The position numbers and the translations under genes are program-made. From Roseateles toxinivorans (GTDB lineage Bacteria; Pseudomonadota; Gammaproteobacteria; Burkholderiales; Burkholderiaceae_C), in contig NZ_SNXS01000005.1 in assembly GCF_004362525.1 (NCBI RefSeq), forward strand, positions 434,001 to 498,000: a DNA stretch of 64,000 nt. Direction: 5' to 3'. Below the pieces are notes generated by a model. It ran no database searches. It was not told the DNA's origin and saw only the letters and a program-made list of their open reading frames with translations. Positions 1 to 6,612 of this stretch are shown one piece after another (the stretch's first letter is position 1; the number at the start of each line of letters is the position of its first letter).

Positions 1-194
1 GAGCGGGAGTAGAAGGCCGGCGCCTTGATGGGCATCGTCGCGCCCGGATAGGGCACTGGGCATCGGCCAGACATGGGGTCGGCCTGCTTCGATTGCAAGC
101 CTTGCTTGTATTGCACGCAGCAGGTTTTCACCTGCAAAACCCGCGGAGTTTAACAGGCCCTTGCGCCACCGGGCCCCGGCCCTAAACTAGGCTC
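1..194. other. Left edge, no confident gene
   Basis: No gene can be assigned with confidence. A minus-strand frame opens at ATG 74 (or ATG 35) and runs off the left end of the window, so it could be the first 12 to 25 codons of a gene transcribed leftwards, but the visible residues match no family I know. The rest is promoter DNA for the gene starting at 195. Confidence 0.4.
161..188 (+). promoter_or_regulatory. Putative sigma-70 promoter of the DUF721 gene
   Basis: TTGCGC (161-166) and TAAACT (183-188) are separated by 16 bases. The -10 hexamer lies only 6 bases before the ATG at 195, which would give a leaderless or nearly leaderless transcript. Judged by eye only. Confidence 0.35.
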
Positions 195-509
195 ATGCCC
201 ACGCCCCGCTACGTCCCCGACGCCTTGACGATTGGCCAGGCCCTGTCTCGGCACAGCGCCCTCGGTCAGCTGCAGCTGCGCCTGCGCCAGTCGAATGCCT
301 GCTTCGACGCGATTCGCGAGGCGTTGCCGGGCGCGCTGGTCAAGGCCGTGCAGGCAGGGCCGGTTGATGACGCCGGCTGGACCCTGCTGGCCGCCAATGC
401 CGCCGTGGCCGCCAAGCTGAGGCAGCTGCAGCCGCGGCTGGAGGATGCGCTGCGCGAGCGCGGGCTTGCGGTGGCGACGATACGCATCAAGGTGCTGCAG
501 CAGGTGTGA
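195..509 (+). CDS. DUF721 domain-containing protein (DciA-like)
   Basis: This 104-residue protein has the DUF721 pattern: a short basic N-terminus, a central stretch where a conserved Trp (GWTLLAANAAVAAKL) leads into an amphipathic helix, and a C-terminal beta strand (ATIRIKVLQQV). DUF721 proteins are related to DciA, the ancestral loader of the replicative helicase DnaB, so a role in replication is possible but not shown. In many betaproteobacteria this gene sits next to lpxC and secA; here it is about 60 kb from lpxC. Its last 23 bases overlap the end of the convergent amidohydrolase gene. Confidence 0.75.
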   Translation: MPTPRYVPDALTIGQALSRHSALGQLQLRLRQSNACFDAIREALPGALVKAVQAGPVDDAGWTLLAANAAVAAKLRQLQPRLEDALRERGLAVATIRIKVLQQV

Positions 510-1422
510 GCAGTCTCAGCAGCGTGCCGCGCCCCACCTGCTCCCGCGCCGCCGGGCTCAGCTGGCTCAGAAAGGCCTGCACGCTGGCATGCTTCATCGC
601 CTCGCTGGCGCGCGAGCGGTGGCTGGCATCGGTGCCAACCAAAAAGCGCCCGGGCTGAGCCTCGATCAGCGCCAGCCAGGCCGGCCAGACCGCCGCGCCA
701 TCGCGCAGGATGGTGTAGTCCGGCGAGCGCGGGTGCAAAGGCCAGGTCCGGGCGCTGAGCTCGTAGAACAGGTTCGGGTGCTGGGCCAGCATCCGCTGCG
801 CGATGAACAGCGGCGTATAGCCGCCATGGGCCCAGATCACCGGCACGTCGGAAAAGCGCTTGAGCAGGGCCGAGAACTCCTTCATGCGCGTCCACTCGAT
901 ATGCACCAGCACCGGCAGCCGGTGCTTGCGCGCCAACTCCAGGATGCCGACCAGCAAAGACGCCGAGGGGTCGTAATCAGCCTCGGGCAGGCCGGGCGAT
1001 GGAAAGTGCACGGCCGAGATCTCGCCTATGCCCTTGAAGTGCCCCGTGGCAAGCATCTCATCCAGGTCGCGTAGCAAGGCGACATCGCTCGCGTCCCAGG
1101 CGCGGCGGTAGGCCGAGCGCTCGGGCGAGATCGAGGCAAAGGCAATGAACTTGTCCGGGTGGCGCTGCACGCTGGCCGCAATCGATGCGTTGTCGCTGTT
1201 GCGCCCCCAGAACACGACCGCGCGCTCGACGCCGTACTCGCGCATCAGCTCCAGCTGCATAGCCTCGTCGTTGAGGTGCACATGGGCGTCGATGAAGGGC
1301 AGCGGCGGCGCCGCTTCCGCCACCGGGGCCGCCATCGCGCACCCGGCCAGCGCAAGCACCAGCATGGGCGCCATGAAAAAAGCCCAGCAAGGCAGCGGGA
1401 GCTGACTGACTGGGCTTTTCAT
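487..1422 (-). CDS. Amidohydrolase-family lipoprotein
   Basis: The 311-residue product begins with a signal peptide ending in a lipobox (LALAGC, Cys28), so it is predicted to be a periplasmic or outer-membrane-anchored lipoprotein. The mature part is a TIM-barrel metal hydrolase of the amidohydrolase-2 type: DAHVHLN gives the first HxH metal motif, HIEW and WAHGGY give later His ligands, and LVGTDASH carries the conserved Asp near the C-terminus. The substrate is unknown. The ATG at 1422 is only 3 bases past the encoded CCA end of tRNA-Thr, so the gene is probably read from the tRNA promoter. A shorter start at Met17 would give a signal peptide too short to work well. Confidence 0.8.
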   Translation of the reverse strand: MKSPVSQLPLPCWAFFMAPMLVLALAGCAMAAPVAEAAPPLPFIDAHVHLNDEAMQLELMREYGVERAVVFWGRNSDNASIAASVQRHPDKFIAFASISPERSAYRRAWDASDVALLRDLDEMLATGHFKGIGEISAVHFPSPGLPEADYDPSASLLVGILELARKHRLPVLVHIEWTRMKEFSALLKRFSDVPVIWAHGGYTPLFIAQRMLAQHPNLFYELSARTWPLHPRSPDYTILRDGAAVWPAWLALIEAQPGRFLVGTDASHRSRASEAMKHASVQAFLSQLSPAAREQVGRGTLLRLLTPAAAP

Positions 1423-1425
1423 TTT

Positions 1426-1501
1426 TGGTGCCGGCTATCGGATTCGAACTGATGACCTACCGCTTACAAGGCGGTTGCTCTACCAACTGAGCTAAGCCGG
1501 C
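1426..1501 (-). tRNA. tRNA-Thr (anticodon UGU)
   Basis: The reverse strand folds as a complete cloverleaf: acceptor stem GCCGGCT/AGCCGGC, D arm with GCTC..GAGC, anticodon stem ACCGC/GCGGT enclosing CTTGTAA (anticodon TGT, reads ACA), and a T arm with TTCGAAT. The discriminator is A and the CCA end is encoded. The 7-bp acceptor stem is perfect. Confidence 0.96.
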
Positions 1502-1510
1502 GAAGCGCGC

Positions 1511-1516
1511 ATTCTA
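1511..1516 (-). promoter_or_regulatory. -10 element of the tRNA-Thr promoter
   Basis: On the minus strand TAGAAT lies 9 bases before the first base of the tRNA and is followed by GCGCGC, a GC-rich discriminator typical of stable-RNA promoters. No clear -35 was seen. The amidohydrolase gene downstream probably shares this promoter. Confidence 0.55.
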
Positions 1517-1552
1517 CTGTGCCGAACAGCTGCCGCGGCGCAAGACGGGAGA

Positions 1553-2134
1553 TTATTTGACGCGCTTCAGCGCCGGCCGGCCAGGGCCCGCAGGTGCCGG
1601 ACCGTCGCCATCGGGGCCGGGATCGGCCGGCGGCGGCACTGCGTGTTCCGCCTCGCCTTTTGCCGAGTCGGCACCGGCCAGACGCAGACCTCGCAAGGGC
1701 GTTGGCGGCCGGCTGCCCGAGCCTTCGGCCGGAGCCTCCGAGTCGGGCACCGACGCCAGAGACGGGCCAGTCGCCGGCTCGCCGGCATCGGCCTGCGGCG
1801 CCGGGAAGGCCATGCCCTGCCCGTTCTCGCGGGCGTAGATGGCCAGGACAAACTCCACCGGCACGCTGATCTCGCGCGAGACGCCACCGAAGCGGGCCTT
1901 GAACTCGACGAATTCATTGCCCAGCTTGAGGCCGCTGGTGGCCTCGAAGCCGACGTTCAGCACGATCTCGTTGTTGTTGACGTACTCCATGGGCACTTGC
2001 ACATTGCGACCCACCTGCACCGCGAGGTACGGCGTGAAGCCATTGTCGGTGCACCAGTCGTGCAGGGCCCTGATCAGGTACGGCCTGGTGGACGTGCCCT
2101 GCTGGCCCTTGGTGTTGTCGTTACTGCTGTCCAT
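1553..2134 (-). CDS. sspB: ClpXP protease specificity-enhancing factor SspB
   Basis: SspB binds ssrA-tagged peptides and tethers them to ClpX for degradation by ClpXP. The first ~110 residues match the SspB substrate-binding fold: STRPYLIRALHDWC, VPMEYV and the ARFGGVSREI strand. The C-terminal ~80 residues are a Pro/Ala/Gly-rich linker ending in a hydrophobic-basic tail (PALKRVK), as expected for the ClpX-docking tail of the family. I chose the ATG at 2134; an in-frame TTG at 2152 begins directly behind the sspA stop but gives a non-conserved extension. The gene is 19 bases downstream of sspA on the same strand. Confidence 0.93.
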   Translation of the reverse strand: MDSSNDNTKGQQGTSTRPYLIRALHDWCTDNGFTPYLAVQVGRNVQVPMEYVNNNEIVLNVGFEATSGLKLGNEFVEFKARFGGVSREISVPVEFVLAIYARENGQGMAFPAPQADAGEPATGPSLASVPDSEAPAEGSGSRPPTPLRGLRLAGADSAKGEAEHAVPPPADPGPDGDGPAPAGPGRPALKRVK

Positions 2135-2153
2135 GGAGCTGCCGTCTTCCAAC

Positions 2154-2765
2154 TTACTTGCGCATGACCTTTTCGGACGGCGTCAGCGCTTCGATATAGG
2201 CCGGACGCGAGAAGATGCGTTCGGCGTATTTCAGCAGCGGTGCGGCGTTCTTCGACATGTCGATGCCGTAGTAGTCCAGGCGCCACAGCAGCGGAGCGAT
2301 GGCCACATCCAGCATCGAGAAGTCGTCACCGAGCATGTACTTGTTCTTCAGGAAGATAGGCGCGAGCTGGGTCAGTCGGTCGCGAATCTGCGCGCGGGCC
2401 TTTTCCAGTTGCTTCTCGTTGCCCTTGATGCCGCGGGACTCGAGCACGTTCACATGAGCGAACAGCTCCTTCTCGAAGTTCAGCAGGAACAGGCGCACAC
2501 GGGCGCGGGCCACCGGGTCGCCGGGCATCAGCTGCGGATGCGGGAAGCGCTCGTCGATGTACTCGTTGATGATGTGCGACTCGTACAGGATGAGGTCGCG
2601 CTCCACCAGGATGGGCACCTCGTTGTACGGGTTCATCAGCGCGATGTCTTCGGGCTTGGCGAACAGATCCACATCACGGATCTCGAAGTCCATGCCTTTT
2701 TCAAACAGGACAAAACGGCAACGGTGCGAGTAAGGGCAGGTCGTTCCGGAGTAAAGCACCATCAT
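2154..2765 (-). CDS. sspA: Stringent starvation protein A (GST fold)
   Basis: SspA is a glutathione-S-transferase-like protein that binds RNA polymerase and reprograms transcription under starvation. The 203-residue sequence has the thioredoxin-like N-terminal domain (YSGTTCPYSHRCRFVLFEKG, then NEVPILVERDLILYES) and the all-helical C-terminal domain with the conserved LDVAIAPLLWRLDYYG segment. GAGGAG lies 10 bases before the ATG at 2765. It forms an operon with sspB, directly downstream of petABC, an arrangement common in Burkholderiales. Confidence 0.95.
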   Translation of the reverse strand: MMVLYSGTTCPYSHRCRFVLFEKGMDFEIRDVDLFAKPEDIALMNPYNEVPILVERDLILYESHIINEYIDERFPHPQLMPGDPVARARVRLFLLNFEKELFAHVNVLESRGIKGNEKQLEKARAQIRDRLTQLAPIFLKNKYMLGDDFSMLDVAIAPLLWRLDYYGIDMSKNAAPLLKYAERIFSRPAYIEALTPSEKVMRK

Positions 2766-2799
2766 GGCGGTGAGCTCCTCTAGCGTAAGTTAGGGCCTA

Positions 2800-2851
2800 A
2801 GCCTGAAAACACAAACGCAGTGGTCGCGCCCTGGGGGCTCTCCACTGCGTT
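2800..2851 (-). terminator. Putative terminator of the petABC operon
   Basis: AACGCAGTGG (2814-2823) pairs with CCACTGCGTT (2842-2851) over 10 bp around an 18-base loop. On the minus strand the hairpin is followed by TGTGTTTTC. The long loop makes it an imperfect intrinsic terminator, but it lies exactly between petC and sspA. Confidence 0.5.
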
Positions 2852-2900
2852 CTTGGTCCTGCGCCCGGCTCTTGCGAACCAGGCCCGGACCTGCGGGGTC

Positions 2901-3683
2901 TTATTTGATGTCTTTCCAGAACGCGGCGTTCAAGCGCCAGGCGATCACGGTCAACATGGACAGGAACAACAACACCCAAACCCCAAGACGGAAACGCTGT
3001 TCCTGGGCGGGCTCGCCCATCCACTGCAGATAGGCCACCAGATCGGCCACCGCATTGTCGTACTGCAGGGTCGACATCGTGCCCGGGGTCAGCTGCTCAT
3101 AGCCCTTGAACACATGGACGGTCTTGCCCGGCGCATGGGCATCGGCCTCTTCGACGAACTTGGCGCTGCGCTGGCCCTGCAATTCCCACAGCACATGGGG
3201 CATGCCCACTGACGGGAAGGCCATATTGTTCCAGCCGGTGGCCTTGGTTTCGTCGCGGTAGTAGCTGCGCAGATAGGTGTACAGATAGTCCGCGCCCGAG
3301 CCCTTGGCGCCATCGGCACGCGAGCGGGCAATCACGGTCAGGTCGGGCGGCAGGCCGCCGAACCATTCCTTGGCCTGATTCGGGTCCAGCGAGACCTTCA
3401 TCGTGTCGCCGACCTTTTCGGTGGCGAACATCAGATTGGCCTTGATCTGCGCCTCGGTCAGACCGATGTCGCGCAGGCGGTTGTAGCGCATGAAGGCCGC
3501 GGCATGGCAGTTCAGGCAGTAGTTGACGAACAACTTGGCGCCGTTTTGCAGCGACGCCGTGTCGGCCAGCTTTTCCTTGGGGAACTTGTCCCACTCGATG
3601 CCGCCTCCGGCTGCCTGGGCACCCGAGACCAGACCCACTCCCAGCAGGAAGGAGGTCAGCAGCGTAGCGATGAGTTTTTTCAT
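2901..3683 (-). CDS. petC: Cytochrome c1 of the bc1 complex
   Basis: Cytochrome c1 passes electrons from the Rieske protein to soluble cytochrome c. The 260-residue protein has an N-terminal signal peptide (ending SGAQA), a single CxxCH haem site (NYCLNCHAAAF, residues ~50-60), the FPSVGMPHVLW segment holding the likely Met ligand, and a C-terminal membrane anchor (VWVLLFLSMLTVIAW) followed by AFWKDIK. I chose the ATG at 3683 because it opens the signal peptide; the frame extends upstream only into the petB reading region. It is the last gene of petABC. Confidence 0.95.
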   Translation of the reverse strand: MKKLIATLLTSFLLGVGLVSGAQAAGGGIEWDKFPKEKLADTASLQNGAKLFVNYCLNCHAAAFMRYNRLRDIGLTEAQIKANLMFATEKVGDTMKVSLDPNQAKEWFGGLPPDLTVIARSRADGAKGSGADYLYTYLRSYYRDETKATGWNNMAFPSVGMPHVLWELQGQRSAKFVEEADAHAPGKTVHVFKGYEQLTPGTMSTLQYDNAVADLVAYLQWMGEPAQEQRFRLGVWVLLFLSMLTVIAWRLNAAFWKDIK

Positions 3684-3706
3684 TCTTTCGACTCCGACGG
3701 GCATTC

Positions 3707-5116
3707 TCAGTGAGCGTGGAAGGTCACACGCTCGGGCACGGGCTTGGGCTTGCCGATCTGGCTCCAGAACGGCATCAGCAGGAAGAAGCCGAAATAGAAC
3801 AGGGTGCCCACTTGCGCGATGAAGGTGCCGATATCCGACGGCGGCTTGATGCCCAGGTAGCCGAGCACGAAGAAGAACAGCACGAACACGACGTACATCC
3901 ACTTGTGCCAGTCCGGACGGTAGCGTATCGACTTGACCGGGCTGCGATCCAGCCAGGGCAGGAAGAACAGGATGATGACGGCCGCGCCCATCACCACCAC
4001 GCCCCAGAACTTGGCGTCGAAGGTCTTCAGCAGCGCGATCAGCACCACCGCGGCGACCAGGATGCCGACCTTGGCGGCACCGGGGAAGCGGCCCTTCAGG
4101 AAGGCCAGCACCGCAGCCAGGCCGGTGATCAGGCACAGCACCGTCACCAGGTCATCGGTGGTCGCACGCAGCATCGAGTAGAAGGGCGTGAAATACCAGA
4201 CCGGGGCGATGTGCAGCGGCGTCTTCAGCGGGTCGGCCGGGATGAAGTTGTTGTACTCGAGGAAGTAGCCCCCCAGCTCCGGCGCGAAGAAGATGATGGC
4301 CGTGAACACCATCAGGAACAACGACACCGCGAAGATGTCATGCACCGTGTAGTAGGGGTGGAAGGGGATGCCGTCCAGCGGGTGGCCCTGGGCGTCCTTC
4401 GGGGCATTCGGGCCCTTGATCTCGACACCGTCCGGGTTGTTGGAACCCACTTCGTGCAGCGCGATGATGTGCGCGACGACCAGGCCCAGCAGCACCAGCG
4501 GCACGGCGATGACGTGGAAGCTGAAGAAGCGGTTCAAGGTGGCGTCACTGACGACATAGTCGCCGCGGATCAGCAGGGCCAGGTCCGGGCCGACGAAGGG
4601 CACGGCGGCAAACAGGTTGACGATCACCTGGGCGCCCCAGTAGGACATCTGGCCCCAGGGGAGCAGATAGCCCATGAAGGCCTCGGCCATCAGGCAAAGG
4701 AAGATGCCGCAACCGAAGATCCAGACCAGCTCGCGCGGCTTGCGGTAGGAGCCATAGAGCAGGCCACGGAACATGTGCAGGTACACGACCACGAAGAAGG
4801 CCGAGGCGCCCGTCGAGTGCATGTAGCGTATCAGCCAGCCCCAGGGCACATCACGCATGATGTACTCGACCGAAGCGAACGCCAGGGCGGCGTCCGGCTT
4901 GTAGTGCATCACCAGGAAGATGCCGGTGACGATCTGTATCACCAGCACCAGCAGGGCCAGCGAGCCGAAGATGTACCAGAAGTTGAAGTTCTTCGGAGCG
5001 TAGTACTCCGACATATGCTCTTTGTAGAGCTTGCTTGCCGGGAAGCGATTGTCAACCCAGGTCAGCAGCTGTTCGCCCAGGGGCGCGCCAGCGGGCGCTT
5101 CTTTGAATTCAGCCAT
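3707..5116 (-). CDS. petB: Cytochrome b of the bc1 complex
   Basis: The 469-residue integral membrane subunit holds both haems b and the quinone sites. Its N-terminal half shows His-bearing helices (RYMHSTGASAFFVVVYLHM and FFSFHVIAVPLVLLGLVVAH) and the Qo-site PEW-like region is seen as PVWYFTPFYSMLRA. At least eight hydrophobic segments are visible, with extra C-terminal helices beyond a b6-type core, as in proteobacterial cytochrome b. It lies 15 bases from the end of petA and 23 bases from petC. Confidence 0.96.
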   Translation of the reverse strand: MAEFKEAPAGAPLGEQLLTWVDNRFPASKLYKEHMSEYYAPKNFNFWYIFGSLALLVLVIQIVTGIFLVMHYKPDAALAFASVEYIMRDVPWGWLIRYMHSTGASAFFVVVYLHMFRGLLYGSYRKPRELVWIFGCGIFLCLMAEAFMGYLLPWGQMSYWGAQVIVNLFAAVPFVGPDLALLIRGDYVVSDATLNRFFSFHVIAVPLVLLGLVVAHIIALHEVGSNNPDGVEIKGPNAPKDAQGHPLDGIPFHPYYTVHDIFAVSLFLMVFTAIIFFAPELGGYFLEYNNFIPADPLKTPLHIAPVWYFTPFYSMLRATTDDLVTVLCLITGLAAVLAFLKGRFPGAAKVGILVAAVVLIALLKTFDAKFWGVVVMGAAVIILFFLPWLDRSPVKSIRYRPDWHKWMYVVFVLFFFVLGYLGIKPPSDIGTFIAQVGTLFYFGFFLLMPFWSQIGKPKPVPERVTFHAH

Positions 5117-5131
5117 GGTGCCTTTTTATCC

Positions 5132-5728
5132 TCACGCCTTCTTGTCTTCACCAATCAAGACCTTGGTGTCCGACAGATACATGTGGGGCGGCACCTCGAG
5201 ATTGTCGGGGGCCGGCTTGTTCTTGAACACCCGACCGGCCAGATCGAAGGTCGATCCGTGGCAGGGGCACAGGAAACCACCACTCCAGTTGTCCGGCAGC
5301 GAAGGCTGCGGGCCGGTCTGGAACTTGTCGCTGGGCGAGCAGCCCAGGTGCGAGCAGATGCCCACCGCGATGAAGTACTCCGGCTTGATGGAGCGCGCCT
5401 CATTCTTGGCGTAGTCCGGCGTCGGGTACTGGGTGCGATCGGACTTCGGATCTGCCAGTTCGCCGTCCATCTTGGCCAGGGCGGCCACCTGCTCGGGCGT
5501 GCGGCGCACGATCCAGACAGGTTTGCCGCGCCATTCGACCGTGAGTTTTTCACCCGGTTTGATGGCGGAAATATCCACCTCGACAGCGGCACCGGCAGCG
5601 CGGGCGCGCTCCGAGGGCTGGAAGGTGCTAACGAAAGGCACGGCGGTGGCTACGCCGCCAACGGCACCGGCGCAGCCTGTGGCGATGAGCCATGTGCGTT
5701 TGCCGTTGTCCACTTGCTGGTCACTCAT
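5132..5728 (-). CDS. petA: Rieske iron-sulfur subunit of the bc1 complex
   Basis: The 198-residue protein has an N-terminal hydrophobic segment (LIATGCAGAVGGVATAVPFV) that acts as uncleaved Tat-type anchor, and a C-terminal Rieske domain with both cluster motifs, CSHLGC and CPCHGS, each giving one Cys and one His. The start at 5728 gives the usual family length; longer starts add unrelated sequence. A Tat substrate of this kind fits the tatABC genes 9 kb away. Confidence 0.96.
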   Translation of the reverse strand: MSDQQVDNGKRTWLIATGCAGAVGGVATAVPFVSTFQPSERARAAGAAVEVDISAIKPGEKLTVEWRGKPVWIVRRTPEQVAALAKMDGELADPKSDRTQYPTPDYAKNEARSIKPEYFIAVGICSHLGCSPSDKFQTGPQPSLPDNWSGGFLCPCHGSTFDLAGRVFKNKPAPDNLEVPPHMYLSDTKVLIGEDKKA

Positions 5729-5769
5729 GGGGGTCCTCGAACGAGACTTCTGATCAGGGGCAACCCGCG

Positions 5770-5775
5770 ATTCTA
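5770..5775 (-). promoter_or_regulatory. Putative -10 element of the petABC promoter
   Basis: The minus strand reads TAGAAT about 42 bases before the petA start codon. No good -35 hexamer was found at 16-18 bases upstream, so an activator or extended element may be involved. Confidence 0.35.
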
Positions 5776-5839
5776 GCGGACGCCGCGGCCCCTCCGGACG
5801 GAAAGTGCGCCTGCAAGCCACAGCGAGTGCCTGTTTCTA

Positions 5840-5867
5840 TTGACTTGACCCCGCCAGAAGCAATACT
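5840..5867 (+). promoter_or_regulatory. Putative sigma-70 promoter of mscL
   Basis: TTGACT (5840-5845) and AATACT (5862-5867) are 16 bases apart, followed by mscL at 5939. The ribosome site AAAGAGGA precedes that ATG. Confidence 0.5.
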
Positions 5868-5938
5868 TGAGCGCGGTTCGCGCCTTCTGCGCGCGCCGCG
5901 TCCGCCATTCAAGCCAATCGAGAAAGAGGAGCCCGCTC

Positions 5939-6379
5939 ATGGGAATCGCATCGGAGTTCAGAGAATTCGCCATCAAGGGCAATGTGGTCGATCTAGCCGT
6001 GGGCGTGATCATTGGCGCCGCCTTCGGCAAGATCGTCGATTCGATCGTCAAGGACCTGATCATGCCGCTGGTGGGCAAGGTCATAGGCGGGTTGGATTTC
6101 TCCAACTACTTCGTCATGCTGTCAGCTGCCCCGGCGGACTTCAAGGGACCCATGACCTACGAGGCCCTGACCAAGGCGGGCGTGCCGCTGTTCGCCTATG
6201 GCAACTTCATCACCGTGGCGATCAATTTCGTGATCCTGGCCTTCATCATCTTCATCATGGTCAAGCAGATCAACCGGCTGAAGCGCGAGCAACCGGCGCC
6301 CGAGCCGGCGCCCGCTCCGCCAACGCCGGAAGACATCGTGCTGCTGCGCGAGATCCGCGACTCGCTGAAACTGCGCTAA
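5939..6379 (+). CDS. mscL: Large-conductance mechanosensitive channel MscL
   Basis: MscL opens under high membrane tension to release solutes during hypo-osmotic shock. The 146-residue protein has the N-terminal amphipathic helix ([19 protein letters not shown]), TM1 ([15 protein letters not shown]), a periplasmic loop, TM2 ([18 protein letters not shown]) and a charged C-terminal helix with a Pro-rich linker. AAAGAGGA is well placed before the ATG at 5939. The gene is divergent from petABC. Confidence 0.97.
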   Translation: MGIASEFREFAIKGNVVDLAVGVIIGAAFGKIVDSIVKDLIMPLVGKVIGGLDFSNYFVMLSAAPADFKGPMTYEALTKAGVPLFAYGNFITVAINFVILAFIIFIMVKQINRLKREQPAPEPAPAPPTPEDIVLLREIRDSLKLR

Positions 6380-6385
6380 AGCGCG

Positions 6386-6411
6386 GCTGCGGCCGGCTTG
6401 CCGGCCGCAGC
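6386..6411 (+). terminator. Hairpin after mscL
   Basis: GCTGCGGCCGG and CCGGCCGCAGC form a perfect 11-bp GC-rich stem with a CTTG loop. There is no clear T tract after it, so it may be a weak terminator or an mRNA-stabilising hairpin. Confidence 0.5.
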
Positions 6412-6612
6412 GGGCTTACCTTCGGTCACAAAAGACGGGCCCGCAATTCGCACAAAGCTGGCAGTGCAGTTGACTTTGCACGCCCATGGGCCTGCCTACG
6501 CCCCTTGTGATCTCGGGTTTCGCGCCATACTTGAGTCCCGAGGCCACAGCAAGGTCGGGGCGCCCACTCCCGTCAGAGGCACCCGAGCACTGTGGCCCTG
6601 CCCGACCTGACG

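Noticed and set aside
3710-5776. A 688-codon open frame on the plus strand across petB and petA
   Set aside because: It is antisense to two clear bc1 genes, has His/Gln/Arg-rich low-complexity composition typical of antisense frames in high-GC DNA, and shows no domain.
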